DNA from: Prostheceraeus crozeri
Taxonomy: Eukaryota > Platyhelminthes > Polycladida > Euryleptidae
Length of the DNA stretch: 64,000 nucleotides
Direction: 5' to 3'
Assembly (NCBI GenBank): GCA_907163375.1
Contig: CAJQUW010005296.1
Location: 248,001 to 312,000, forward strand
This document shows, piece by piece, positions 34,227-46,998 of the stretch (position 1 is its first letter; every line of letters begins with the position of its first letter). The translations under genes were made by a program, and so were the position numbers. The notes under the pieces were generated by a model. The model saw nothing but the letters and a program-made list of their open reading frames with translations. It was not told where the DNA came from and did not search any database.

Positions 34227-35975
34227 AGAAAATTAATTTATTTGAAATTAATTTATTTGAAATTAATTGATTGATGAACCATCTTCAATTCAATTAATGG
34301 ATTGGATCAGCTGCCAACTATTCCAATTAATTGCAATTATTCACAAGCAAAAAAAGCGATTTATTGAACGACTACTGCAAGTTATAATGTACAATTAATA
34401 GGTCTACACAGTCGATGATGTGATATTCTGTAGGTATACTCGTTTTTGAAACGAAGAAATGTTTGTTGTTAGCCTAATGCGAAGCTTGATGTTAATAATC
34501 TACACCATTCATTTAAACTTTAATTTAAAAGTCTCTAACTAGTAAATATAAATACTTCGTATTTTCTCTTAGATAAAAGTCAAATTAAGGTCACGATGGT
34601 CAGTGACAGTGTTTGAACCGAAAAATATTGCGCATATATATTATAAAAATATATTGAATATTAATTATCAGTCATTGCTTGATATTGCTATCAGAACATT
34701 TTCATGTTTATCATGCAAATTAGTTCAACGAGCAGTGGTGCAGAAAATGCATGCTTGTGATTGCAAATTCTATTTCTGCAAGTGTTTTGATGCACTTTCG
34801 TAGACCTGTGTGCTGTGGAACTAACGTTCTAAGTGTTAATCAATCAATTGTCCGTCAACAGCGGAAAGATCTACCTAGATTTGGCAATGATAAAAAATAA
34901 TTGCAATTATTGTCAACTAATTGATTGCTCATGTGATCCAATTCAGTCAATTGATTTTCAGCAAAAAAATGAGACCAATTAAATTGCCAATAATTTTTTC
35001 CAACCCTAGTTTGTGTTCCAGTACCGTATGAACTCCATCTCAATTATCCTTCGTCTTGCGACATGTGATATAAAATTCAACAGTACTTCGATAGTTTCCT
35101 ACAGAAAATGTACCCTTTAATCAAATGATATTTTAAGATCATACTCGCGCTATCTTGCATCGCAATGTAGCCACATGATTATGGGCTTCATAACCGTGCA
35201 CTGTATTACAAGCATTTTATCAATTGATTCAAATAAATTCACAAATATATACTTCAAGCATCATCTGAACACTTTCATGTTAAAATATAAGATAGAAGTG
35301 CAACTATCAATTACAACTATGCTATGAATCTGTTCGGTTTAGCATCATTGCCCTATCTAATTATAAAAAATTGAAGTACAGCCTGGAAACCAAAAATTAA
35401 TTGCATTGCAATTTATTGGTCACAATGATTACTGTAACCCAAATATTCCAATTAATTGCTGTTACAGAAAAATTGCGATTGATTGATTGCAGTCTTGTCA
35501 ATAATTGTTATCCATTGATTGATTTGTAATGAAGTTATTTCGTTGAATGCCAACTTGCAATACCGCCTACATTCACCATCATAGGAAAAGCATAACACAT
35601 TCAGTGATTAAGATTATTAGTCTACCTATCTTATATTATGTCATTAAATCTTAAATTTATGTCAATCTAGGCACGCGACTTCTTGTCCTCTAGTTTGAAT
35701 AGTCACTCCGACTAAGAATTTAGCAACATGTATTTCATGCAGAAAGTCACCGCCCAAATTGATAATAAGCCAGTTTACGACTTGCACAATCTGCCGATGT
35801 ATGCAGCCTAAATAGGTGTAGCACAAGTTTTTATCTAAGTCGAAAATTAAAATCAAGAATTAATCTAATCAAATTGTGATTAAAAAATTCCAATTAATTG
35901 ATAGCTGACATAAGATGATTACAGTTAATTGATTGCTGTCATCCAACTATTTCAATTAGTTTTTGGTGAATCATG
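34227..35975. repeat. AT-rich zone with recurring CAATTAATTG words
   Basis: Four clusters (about 34227-34345, 34895-35000, 35390-35530 and 35870-35970) share CCAATTAATTG and ATTGATTGC words, often after ATCCAACTATT or similar. These may be remnants of one degraded repeat. A short tandem of AAATTAATTTATTTG begins the zone. There is no coding potential. Confidence 0.45.
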
Positions 35976-38900
35976 AACCTAGGTATAGAATATTTACTTG
36001 AAGATAGGCCAGAGTCTTCGAGCTCAGCTAGCAATAATGGCTCAAAGAATTAATAAGAGGCGACTGCGAAATAATCCTGATGGTACTAAATGATGTGATT
36101 TGATGGCATCCTTTAATTGAAAATGGAATCCAATAACCGAGAACCTACGCAGGCCTACATCATTCTTTCAATTTATGAATTTCTTAGCCAACTAAACCTA
36201 CATCGCTAGACACTGAGTAAGTTAAGCTACCAGATTATTAATGTGCTGCAAAAGATCGCCATTGAAAGAAAACACCTTTTAAATATTAAACAACCAGAAA
36301 AAAGTATTTTGTTCAGAACTAAGTATCAATGAAAATTGTGATCTATTATACCAAATTTACTGAAAACTAAATTTACTGAAATTGCATGCACTTAAGTCAA
36401 ACCGAAAATATCACTGTCCAGTCAGTTCTTATTTATTATTCAAATTTTTGTGTGAGCCATGATCCTAAAATTCAAAACGTGCGAGATTTTCGTCAAAAAA
36501 AGTCAACCTGTCGAATCTTGCAGCGATGGACTTCCAAATTTGCTATGAAATTAAGGAAACACCCTTACACGGATGACTTTGTCAGCGACTTTTCATTTTC
36601 AGATATTTCGAAGAAACAGATGGCTTTATGATGAACTCTTACAATTGGATTCGTCCAAGTGTTTCCGACGCTAAATGAAGTATGAATAGCCAATTACCAA
36701 TAGTGAGGGAATTTGCACGCTACGTTGGAATAACGATCGTTTTCTTTAACAAAGCACTCAATTTATACTACACTGTAGATAAATTTAATAGAAAAGTCTG
36801 AAGTCCCATTATCAATGAATATGTAATCACAAAAACGTGAAAATATGCATAATTGACCATATATCTTAATTATCAGTATTTCGTTAAGGTCTTTCCAACC
36901 AATTTGGCGTCGGAACAAACGCGTCTACAACTTATTTCCACGCAACGTTGCGTGCGGATAACCTCACTGTGGGTAACTGTCTATTTCCATGTAATTTTTT
37001 TGGTTGGAATTACCACACCGGTCAGATCCCGAAAAATTCTCGATAACCGGCTTTTAAGTTCCATCCTTTTTACTATCTCGGTTGCACGCTATTATTTTAT
37101 AAAATGGAAATTGCAATCATGTACATGCCAGATGAGTAACGAGTGATAAACCTATAGACTTCGATTAGGCTAAATAAAAGATAGGCCTTAATAGTTGCAG
37201 ATTCTATGCTAATTTGCATTAGGCGTGGGTACCGCAAGTTACTTATGTGTCCACTTACAATTTTTTATTTCCAAAGATATTACAAAGATGACTACTAATA
37301 CTGTTGGCCTACTCAATCACACTTTCAACTATTCTGAATGTCATCGTGACAGTTCAAAGCGTGATCACAATCAATAGTCAAGATTTATGCAGAGCTACAG
37401 CTAGTAAGGCCTATGTTATCCACTCAAGCAGCTGCTTGAGAGAAGAGCATGAAAACTCAGCAATTATGAATATTCACCTTGTGTGAAAATATGTAAGTAT
37501 CACCACTGAAGGATCACACAATGACTATTAAAATAAAATTGTAGAGCGCGTTTGGACTAGACTGATGAACTAGGAAAAATAATAGGAGAAACACTCATTC
37601 TCCTGATGAAAACACTCTTTTGGAAGACAATCATTTTCAGGCGGTTCCTATTAGTCTCACTAACTAGTTCCATGCAATAAGTGGGAAGTTTAGAACGAAA
37701 TGGAGAACACTTATTCATCTAGAACCGGCTATCAACAATTTGCACAGACAAAGCTCACTTGATTAGATGCTATAGCCTACCTCAAGCACAAACCATACTG
37801 AGTGCTACTTTGTACACTTGACATACAGGTAACTTACTGATGCTGTCACACATTTATCAAGGAGTAAGTGACAGCAGATAGTGCATGACAATATAGGAAT
37901 CAATCTCACCGAATTGAAAAAATCTGCTTTCCACTTATGACTTGCATTCATTCACATTCGCCAAGGAGTAAGTGACAGCGGACAATTGATGAAAATACAG
38001 CAATAAATCTCAGTCGAATAATACTTGATTACAGGTCTGCATGCTTGCTCTCGACAAAACGGTGGTCTGCCTAAATTCGTATCTCCGAGGAACCGAATAT
38101 GTTTAAACAAAATTATTTTAAATAACCAGATAGAGTTTATTCTGGTTTTATCATGTAGGCTTTTCCTCGATAGCCCACTCATGAATGAATTAGCATTTAG
38201 GCAATGCTTCAGCAGTGTTGAGATGCAACGATGCAAGTATATTCACCTACATCACTAGAACATTATATTTTTGTAGAAGGGTAATTCTATCTTTGGGTAT
38301 TACTTTGTTGAACTGAGGGTTAGAGAGAAAAGCAAGACTATAGAGTAAGTAGTACCTTTTCTGTGAGCAAGACTATTGAGAAGAGGTTCATCAATATTCA
38401 TGATCAAATTCTACCTCGCCACGGGAATTCAACCTCGGTGGCAAAAGAATTAGAAGATTCCAGGAAACGAACAAAATGTACTTGAGCAGATGCCGCAGAG
38501 AAAAGCTGTGTAACAAACTATGCTACAATTTTGAATAATTTTTGATGAATGAGAGCAAAACAGATCTACGAAGTTTTCAATTATTTAGATGTTTTGCGTT
38601 GTATCAAAAAACATCAATTTTTTGACAAAAATTGCCACTTTTATCAATTATATTATTTATCTGCTTTTCTTTTAATGACCAAAGTAATTGAATTCGAACT
38701 GTCACAGCTGATTTAATTGTATTACACGAAAGAAATCTATTTTGACAATTTTCACACGACTTTAGAGCTTGGAATTGATCGAGAAAACATTTGCCGGCAC
38801 TAAAGAATAAGTTATGACGGCATAATATCTCGGATTTTGATTACTCAAGCACGACAAAAATCATTTGTAGTTGAAGGCATTGATTTCCACAATGTGGAAG

Positions 38901-39599
38901 GTTGATGTTCCCATAGATGATTATGCAATTCCAGTTCAAGTCAATGCAACTCCTTGATTAAATTGAGTGTCCTAGCCAAGAAGTGCTTTCGGTCAGCGGT
39001 TATATTGCCTAAATTGGCAATGATTCAGAATTGCGGAAAATTTTAGGTTCGGCTACAAATTATGCGAAGAATTAACACCAAACATTCATATGAACCACAT
39101 CCTTTTGCAGCTCTACAAAGCGTCTGTCTCACCACTGTGATGAGACCACAATGTGAGATGCCATTTATCTGTGACATGATGTAAAAGGACTGAAAAACAG
39201 CGGAAATTTTGTAATAGTAATTCTTGATTTAATTGCAGCATTTCAATCATTTAGCAACGACAATGGGTACAAGCCACGGCTAATCAAATTACCGCTTGCA
39301 GCATATTCCTCAAAATGTACAAATTGTAGAGAGAAATGCATATTTTCTCAAAATTTTCAGTTGGTATTCAAATAATAACAGAAAATTTTATGTGGACGGG
39401 AATGCTTCGTGTGTACAGCAATAGCCGGGTGCCCGAACTCAATACATATATCTTCCGGCAACCACCGTTATCCCATTATAATTCCGACCTCTGCCCGACC
39501 AATTTTTTTAGTTTTAAAATGGTCTAAAACCACTTCAGTGTCAACCTGCTTTCGAAGGAAGTAGCCCTAGTGAGCACAGAATGCGTCTCAAGTCATTTC
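35976..39599. other. no recognised gene
   Basis: Only short unrecognised frames. A direct repeat CAAGGAGTAAGTGACAGC occurs at about 37858 and 37963, 105 bp apart, with related flanks, suggesting an old tandem duplication. Nothing else was seen. Confidence 0.4.
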
Positions 39600-39780
39600 A
39601 TGCTTCACGAAGTTTTCCCGCTACCCAGCTTCGTTACGAATTCGTTACGCGGGTGGGCGATCTAACGGGTAGGTACCAATTGCCTGCTCCGACAGTCTCC
39701 CAGAAATTTGAGTCTCTCCTCTGTCATTATACAACGCTGTTGTCCTTTCTCCCATTCCCGGAAAATCGAACGATGTTCGA
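39600..39780 (+). repeat. possible Penelope-like N-terminal remnant
   Basis: The plus-strand frame contains RVGDLTGRYQLPAPTVSQKF, which resembles EAGDLTGTTLCVPGQITENR at the N-terminus of the Penelope-like element near 30.1 kb. The DNA shares ACCCGTTAGATCGCCC in complement. A small relic joined directly to a CATAGAGTA-family copy. Confidence 0.35.
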
Positions 39781-40043
39781 AAGTTTCGATTTTATTAAAT
39801 GAACTCGAGGTGAATACGGTTGGAATTGTTTCCAAATGTGAGATATGCACATTTATGCAGTTTTGAAGATATTACCACGGAATCGACTGGTAATGATAGC
39901 ATAATGCAGATGGAAATGATATTATTTTGCAGATCGTCCGTGTCAAGACAGCCTTGCAGAGGTAATTAAATTTGCAACTCGATGACCTGCTATTGCTTTC
40001 ATGCGAAACCTCAAGAGAATCTTCTTAAGCAAGATCGTAGCGT

Positions 40044-40247
40044 TTGAAAATAACAGTGGAGAAAGCTAAAAATTTGCGCAATACAAGATTTGGAGATGTG
40101 TACGTCAATCCTGATCTCACCCCTTTGGAACAGAACCGAATGAAAGAACTTAAAATGGAACTTAAGGCTAGGAGAGAGAGGGGAGAAGACGTCGTTATTT
40201 CACGTGGAGTTGTGGTGGATAAGTCGCAGTTGAAAAATGTTCGGTAG
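40044..40247 (+). pseudogene. LINE ORF1, C-terminal fragment
   Basis: A frame of 67 codons ends at 40247 and contains PDLTPLEQNRMKELKMELKA and RRERGEDVVISRGVVVD. This matches ERRKQLTQILRERRGKGED in the LINE ORF1 at 12.65 kb. The frame opens at the truncation point with no ATG. Unlike that copy, ORF2 begins about 50 bp after the stop. Confidence 0.65.
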
Positions 40248-40297
40248 GGCTTTTAAACACTCAGCGTTTATTTTCCGGTAAGCCCAGTCAATTTGTT

Positions 40298-41625
40298 TTG
40301 GAAAACAGCCATAAATCATATGTGAATCCTACATCCAGCATTTTATTGACGAATGCGCGTTCTATTATTCATAAATTTGACGAGTTGTGTGTACATATTA
40401 GCATCCTACGCCCTGTTGTGGTTATAGCTGAATCTTGGCTAAATCCTGACTACGATGACAGTTCATTCTATATATCTGGATATTCTTTGAAGAGAGATGA
40501 TCGAATGAATCAACGTGGTGGAGGAGTGATGGCATGGGTTCTGAATACATATGAAATACAAGTAGCTAATTGATTGCGTCAGAGCTAAACCCAAGGCTAT
40601 CAATTGTGTCCAGCTTGTTTTGAATAGTAAAATTTTTCTTTGTGCTGTTTATGTTCCTCCTGCTCTTAGTGAGTGCAGATAAAAATCGTGGAATAATTGA
40701 TTTCTTATCAGAATCAATCGATGATGTTCAGAACATAGCTGTCAATGTTAAACGTAGGCCTATATTATGTGGAGATTTTAACAGATTGAACGTGAGTTTC
40801 CTAACGGACTTTCATGACTTACATAATTCTTCTCCCCAACAAGAATTGATGCTATATTGGATTTAGTTCTCGTCGAAGGTAGCATTTTGGAAACATTCAC
40901 CGAGCCAATAATCTATCCCCCACTGTCATCTTCTGATCACAATGTTGTATTTGTAAGGGGATCCGCATGTTCCCAAGACCCATTTCAGCGTTTCGTGACT
41001 TTATTTGACTACAGAAAAGAGAATATCTTGGTAATTTCTTGAATACGATGGCAAACGTTGATTGGCATGAGCTATACTCCAGTGAGCAGAATATCGATAC
41101 CAAGACTTCAAAGTTTTATGAACTCCTGCAACCGGCCTTACGAGAAATTCCAAAAAACACAGTCATTTTGACAGACCGGGATAAGCCGTGGATGACGCCT
41201 TTGACAAAGTATATCATTCAAAAACGCTGGGACGCCCTTAGAGCTGGTAATTACGAATTGTATGAGCATTACAAGATCAAAGCAAAACTAGAAATAGATG
41301 CAGCAAAGCGAGCCTGAAGTAAACGTCCACTTGATGATACACGAAGTATCTGGAACATTGTAAAGCAGTACAAAGGCACGAATAAAGCCCCACTGAGAAA
41401 TAGTGATATATCAGCCGATGATTTAAATGACTTTTTTTACGTCAATTTTCAGTGACAAAGTTAATTCGACACCTATTGCTGGTGATTCTCCGTGGTGTAG
41501 CTTGATTGAACCAAGCGAAATCGAGGAACTGCTTCAAAAACTGCCGAATAAAGGCGAAGGGTCGGATGGTTTTCCAAGCAAATTACTGAAAGTCGGGTCA
41601 TCATATCTCTGCTCCTTTATGTCAT
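40298..41625 (+). pseudogene. LINE ORF2, endonuclease and linker, frameshifted
   Basis: An APE endonuclease is recognisable in pieces: LLTNARSIIHKFDELCVHIS and IAESWLNPDYDDSSFYISGY (40330-40480), ILCGDFNRLN (about 40765), and SSSDHNVVFV (about 40930). The linker has DRDKPWMTPLTKYIIQKRWD (about 41180-41235). Frame changes occur near 40573, between 40600 and 40680, near 40850 and 41035. A TGA lies at about 41315, and there is an extra T in the T7 run near 41431, so the upstream half is dead. Confidence 0.75.
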
Positions 41626-42912
41626 TTGTTCAACACTTCATTATTGTTGAATACTTTTCCGGAATTGTGGAAAATGGCAAAAGTTGTACGTGCTCCCAAG
41701 TGCCTTCGCCCATCTGTTGCTGATTTTAGACCAATTTCGGTACCTGTAATCGCCAGAATTTTTGAGCGACTTATTTTGAAGCGCATGTATCCAACTTTAA
41801 TTGACTTCTATGGTTCTAATCAGTATGGATTTCTCAAAGGTAGCAGTGCCGTCTGTCACATAATAGCCTTATACGACGACATATGTAGAAAACTGGATGA
41901 TGCAACTAATAATGCAGTATCGGTTGTGAGTTTTGATATATTAAAGGCGTTTGATACTGTCCCCCATCATTTGTTACTTGAAAACCTTATTGAGATTGGC
42001 ATTCATAGAGGTTCCATTGCCTGGTATAATTCGTATTTGGAAGGCAGGAAGCAATTTGTAAGCTACAACAACCAAACAAGCTCAATCTCTAACGTGACAT
42101 CTGGATTGCCACACGGAGCTATTTTGTCACCGTCTATTTTTTGTGTATTTGTTGGAGGATTGACTACTCTGCATGATGACAGTTCGATTTTCAAATATGC
42201 CGATGACATTGTTCTTTGCCTACCTCATAAGATCTCAAACAGCAACGAGATTAGGAATAAGGAGGACCTTCAGCATGTTGTTGGATGGGCGACAGAAAAA
42301 GGCCTTTCCTTAAATATGACTAAAAGCTGTCAAATGCTGATTAAAACTAAAAGTACATCTTCCGTCAGCCCTCTTGATTTTTCTCTCCCATATCGGAAGG
42401 ATTTGAGTATTTTGGGCATCCAAACTAGTGAATCACTATCATGGACCGCGCATGTAGATGCTAGATTGCGTAAAGTTAGCAAATTTCTCCATCTTCTAAG
42501 GGTACTGAAGAGCATTATTACCAAAGATGAACTGATTCGTGTATACCAATGTCTTGTTCTTGGTACTCTGAGTTATGGCAGCACGGTGTATGTTGGCAGC
42601 ATTTTGAAGAAGGATAAGCGTAAGATCAACAAATTCGTGCGTCGCTGCTTCTGGGTTATATGTGGAAAGGAATGCAAGGAGGAGGACTGTCTACCTGATT
42701 TTTACCAAGCACAGGAAAAGCAGGCACTCAGACTGTTTTCGAAAGCTTTGAGCTTTGTTGACCATGTGTTGCATCCTATTTTGCCTGAACGTTTGCCAAG
42801 TGGTCGCGTCAGAATTTCAAAATGCATTACCTTGAGACATCAAACTTCCTTTGTGCCGTTTATGAGCAAAATGTTTAATTCCATGTTCTCAGGTTCTCAT
42901 CGTCCGACTTAA
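41626..42912 (+). CDS. LINE reverse transcriptase domain (ORF2 C-terminal part, open)
   Basis: The frame stays open for 428 codons. RT motifs occur in order: ADFRPISVPVIARIFERLI (fingers), VVSFDILKAFDTVPHHLLLE with the first catalytic Asp, SGLPHGAILSPSIFCVF, and FKYADDIVLCLP with the catalytic YADD. The C-terminal region has the cysteine-bearing VICGKECKEEDC. The size and order fit jockey/CR1-like LINEs. The upstream endonuclease is frameshifted, so the element cannot be autonomous, but this domain looks little damaged. It is the best-preserved RT in the window. The stop at 42912 is followed by about 85 bp of 3' UTR. Confidence 0.85.
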   Translation: MFNTSLLLNTFPELWKMAKVVRAPKCLRPSVADFRPISVPVIARIFERLILKRMYPTLIDFYGSNQYGFLKGSSAVCHIIALYDDICRKLDDATNNAVSVVSFDILKAFDTVPHHLLLENLIEIGIHRGSIAWYNSYLEGRKQFVSYNNQTSSISNVTSGLPHGAILSPSIFCVFVGGLTTLHDDSSIFKYADDIVLCLPHKISNSNEIRNKEDLQHVVGWATEKGLSLNMTKSCQMLIKTKSTSSVSPLDFSLPYRKDLSILGIQTSESLSWTAHVDARLRKVSKFLHLLRVLKSIITKDELIRVYQCLVLGTLSYGSTVYVGSILKKDKRKINKFVRRCFWVICGKECKEEDCLPDFYQAQEKQALRLFSKALSFVDHVLHPILPERLPSGRVRISKCITLRHQTSFVPFMSKMFNSMFSGSHRPT

Positions 42913-43523
42913 ATCTTGACTTTATTTGGTACTTCATAACTTGTAATTGATAATTTTTAATTTTGAGAAATAAACGCTTTCTCTCTTCTCTCTCTCATAT
43001 CATAATCAACCTGCACCCGCTAGAGCAAAACAACATAATCAAACACAATGATTTCAATAGAATTTAAAAGATTCAAATGGTTCCACATCACTATTCAGAT
43101 TCAAGAGATGAAACATAAACTTAGTGAATCATAAAATCATGACGATGAAAATTGAATTAAAAACATGACATGTCAGCCAAGACATCACAATAAGATCTCG
43201 ACTTTTTCATGAAGACTTTCATTATAATGCCGTTCGTTAGATATCCCTGATCATCAGCTTAATTTCTGCTTAGTCACGATACTTGTTAGCAAATATTCAT
43301 TCCTATTGATATCCAACTTGCATAATGCTACTTATAGAGGAGCGTCATGCCGGTAGTATGTAAATTGGCAAGAAATTACCTTTTTCAAAACTGCTCAAAG
43401 AAGTTTTGGACTACAGGAAAGTATTCTCCACAAAAAACTGAAACTTTTCACTGTATAAAGATACTTTTTGAGTCGACACTCTCCCTACATATACTACTTA
43501 CTCTGACATTGATGTGTTCAGAT

Positions 43524-44558
43524 TAGTGATGCAAATGGAAAATTTTCCAACTTTTTCAAAATTTTCTGGAAAATTTTCCATTGGAAAATTTTGAAACTTA
43601 TTTTTCGATGATTGACATTTTTCCTTTGTTTTGGAGACTTATTATAGTCGTTGAAAAGACTATGCAATATTCAAAGTCCAAAAACTTCTCTATCATCCCT
43701 GTATGTTAACTTCTGTAGCCAACTGCACCTTTTCCATGTCTATTTCAGATTCTTCCAAATGAATTTCAGACATAAGATGGACTTCAGATTTCTCTAGCTG
43801 AATTTCAGATATCTGTCATAGGCTCAACTTTGAAAAGATCTTAAATTCAACTGGAGATCTCCAATTCATCTGGATTATATCTGAAATTCATTTGGGCAGA
43901 TCTGAAATCGAATTGGAACTATCTGAACTAGAAATGGAGGATGTGTATCCTCAACGAAGATATCGGACACTGCGCCAGAAGATAGAAGCTATCATAGATA
44001 TTCTTTTACTCATCACAGATATCTTTAGTTTCCAAATATCTCACGAGTTTACAGTCTTTATATCTTCCAATATGGTCGCTCATGAATGCTGCGTGGACTG
44101 TGTATGCTTACACTTCATCACATGTTCACCAACACATGGAGAATTTGCTCACTATGATCAACACTGCATAATAAAGCTTAACTTTCAAGCTAATATGCAA
44201 ATTCCAAAATGAAGTACATTATTTTTGCTCCAGATCTTTCACATTGCATGAAATTATACTCCTATTGTAAAGTAAGATTCACGTTATCCCAAACGGTGTC
44301 TCTGTGATAATTAAAAATGCTAACAATTTAGTACAAGCCACTGGTGGCAAAGGAATGTTCAAAAATCCGCGGACGGAAATCGTATTGCTACGATGGCTTT
44401 AATCGAAATAATGATGAAATCAAGAGTTTTACACCCAATTTATTGATACGCAGCTGCCTCGGCAGTGGAAGCGCTCAAATTATAGGGCCTGTCAAAAAAA
44501 TCAAAACTTTCAGAATTTTCCAATATTTTCCAATTTTTCCAGAAAATTTTCATCACTA
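43524..44558. mobile_element. hAT-like non-autonomous element, 1035 bp
   Basis: The ends TAGTGATG (43524) and CATCACTA (to 44558) are followed inside by AAAATTTTC blocks. A perfect 8-bp TSD GTTCAGAT lies at 43516-43523 and 44559-44566. This is the classic hAT signature. The interior (about 43745-43925) is packed with TTTCAGAT/ATCTGAAAT words. The frame at 43892-44212 is unrecognised and is not a transposase. Confidence 0.9.
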
Positions 44559-44566
44559 GTTCAGAT

Positions 44567-46564
44567 GAATTAATACAAGTTTCTCAAAACAATCACAAAA
44601 AATTAGATTTTTTTACTCAATATTGAAAGAACCATGCAGGTATTGCAAAAAAATCGGAAAATTGGTAATACCAGATATTAAAACAAAAATCTTTCACAAA
44701 TTATAGAAATATGGATAAATGGGAGTGAGTTATCGTTGAGTAAAATTACGATGTTATAATTTTTGCAGTAGATCCAAACCGTCTGGATTGAACCATTAAA
44801 TTAAATGCTTAAAATTGTGATCGTGATGAAGAAACTGTGGAGCGCGCCTCTTTCGTGTTCCTAGAACACACTAGAATATTGAACGCGCGCGTGTAGAGCT
44901 CGAATTGTCGTGTAAAACGGAAAATTTTCACAATATAACAAATGACGAAACTTAAGCTGATTTTACTTAATTTTTACTCTTCTATTTGAACTGGATCTGA
45001 AAGGATATGTCAGCTATAAATCTCTACTGTATCGTGTCGGCAGCAACAAATGTATTCAATGAGGGGCGTGTTCCTGATAATGCTTTCCTGCATTTAAGCG
45101 AAATTCGATACCATCATCAATAGGCGTTTGTTGTTTCATTCCCAGGGGCAAGAATTCATTCATTCTATTGATTTTAATACATTGCCGAAATTTTCCATCA
45201 TAAAGCACGATTCTATTTTGATGATCTTTTAACATGCATTTAAACAATTTCAATTTAAAAAAATGAATTAGGCCTTTAATTTTTGATACAAACTCAACGT
45301 GGAACAAATTATTTTTGCATTAACGCCGACGCACCACCCATGTTCTCATCAAATTTCAATTTAGTCACGTCACTCAGCGCAGAAGAGGTATCCTGACTTA
45401 CCGAAATAAACGTATTAAGCTTATATATCGTCAGACGAAGTAAAAGTAGGTAGATAACTTCTCAAGAACATTGAATTCTTATTTCAATGACTTTTAAGAT
45501 AAGCAAAAGAAATTCGGCGGAAATCTTTTGTACACATCCATCTAAATTAATCAAATATTAAAGGTTTTACGTTTCATTCTAAAGTTGGTCGTAGAAGCAT
45601 GATTCATTCATTTGGACCATTCATCCTACATGTCGTCAACAAATGTCAATTCACATGTCAGTGCTTTAGACACATGACTGTGTTCCCTGTCCTTGTTCGC
45701 CGTTAATATCGTCAACCTCTGTTCACTGACACTTCAACGAACACTTTGAATGAGAATACATCATCTATTTCTCAATGAAAACATTCTCATTGTCAAATAT
45801 GCTACCTAATTAAATCAGCTAAATTTAAGGTGCAACTTTCTCATCCGAAGATGTATTAAAACAAAAGATTTGAAAAATGCTGCACATGGTTTCGTTACCG
45901 CTCTGGTTGGCGCAATGAAAGTATACTAAATTTTGAATCTCGCTGAAAGAAATGAAACAGTGCTATTAGCACTCAGTTTGTAAATCTTGAATTAACAATT
46001 GGTTGCTAAAAATATTCATACTGAGACATTGTCTAATGAGTTTCAAAATGCACTTCCCAGATACTCTGTCAAAAGATCAAAAAAGAATGAAACGGAAAGA
46101 TGTGTTGAAAATGTAGTGTAATGAAAGTTAACATTCTGCAATATTCAACGACAAGAAGTTTCATTATTCAATCCACAAGCAGTATTTCGGTCCAATGAGG
46201 AAACAAATCTAGCGTGACAATTGAATACTCAAACGGCAGATAGAATTTACATTCCACACAATTTTACAAATTGTTTGAGGTAGACAAATTATCACTTGAT
46301 TCGTGAGGTAATCAGTGTCGACAAATATTGAAAAAACGTTTGGAATATCATTTCAAGGCAAACGTAGAGATAACTAGGAATGATGCAATGATAGATTGAG
46401 AAATTCTGTAAACATGAAAAGTCGTTTCCATATCAAGTTATCCTTGTTATTGTAGCGGGTGACAGTCCATGTCGGCAAGACTTCAGATAAACTTTGACGG
46501 AGGAAAGGAAACTGCTTAACTGTCACAAAATTTACGTGAATACAAAATATCCGTAGGTAAAATT
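44567..46564. other. no recognised gene; downstream flank of the receptor gene
   Basis: The 3' UTR of the minus-strand receptor should lie just left of 46565. I saw no unambiguous polyadenylation signal. Other frames are short and unrecognised. Confidence 0.4.
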
Positions 46565-46998
46565 TCAATCAAAGTTTGGCTTGTCATGCACAGAATTGAA
46601 TTTATCTAAAGACTTATCAAATGCCGGGAAAATGAAGAGACATACGATGGCATTGACGGTAGATAATGCGAGGTAAAGACAAAACTCGATGCGGTCTAAA
46701 ACTACACCAATTCTCCGGTAAAGCAACATTCGTGATGTGGGCCTAGTAGGAAGGGGTAGATTCATTTGCGGTCGAATATAGCTGATATTATCAAATGGAA
46801 AATTAGTCATATCCGGGCTGGATGCCACATGCGCTCGTGATTGAAATAAGGGACTATCTGGAGGCGATTGTGGCTTGCGAAAAGTCGAGAGTCCATTTGC
46901 AACGGTAGGTAGAACTTGACGCCGGCGCAATATCTGATTAACCACAGCCAAAATGGTGGCGATGCTGAGCAATCCAAGCTGATTGAGGAGGTAGATAC
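46565..46998 (-). CDS. receptor last coding exon (TM3, cytoplasmic loop, TM4)
   Basis: The acceptor TTGTTTTCTTCCCTTCAG precedes the first base at 46998. Two bases complete the Gly codon begun in the upstream exon, then 143 residues follow to the stop at 46565. TM3 is IYLLNQLGLLSIATILAVVN; the loop contains proline-rich FRKPQSPPDSP; TM4 is RIEFCLYLALSTVNAIVCLF; the tail is short and polar. Confidence 0.9.

Larger units (their letters stand above)
40036..43002 (+). mobile_element. LINE (jockey/CR1-like), 5'-truncated
   Basis: It starts inside ORF1 (its C-terminal segment VYVNPDLTPLEQNRMKEL to 40247) and carries ORF2 endonuclease and RT. It ends with GAAATAAACGCTTTCTCTCT and a TCTC tail at about 42995. 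The 3' end shares AAATAAA-CGCTT with the reversed LINE fragment at 10.68 kb. No unambiguous TSD. Younger than the element it lies in. Confidence 0.85.
39781..43508 (+). mobile_element. CATAGAGTA-family copy split by a LINE
   Basis: The left part (39781-40035) lacks its terminus. The right part (about 43003-43508) reaches GAGTCGACACTCTCCCTACA and the ACTCTGAC end. Family landmarks (GATCGTCCGTGTC, GACAGCCTTG, GATATCCAACTTG) are in the same order as in other copies. A LINE occupies 40036-43002. Confidence 0.8.
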
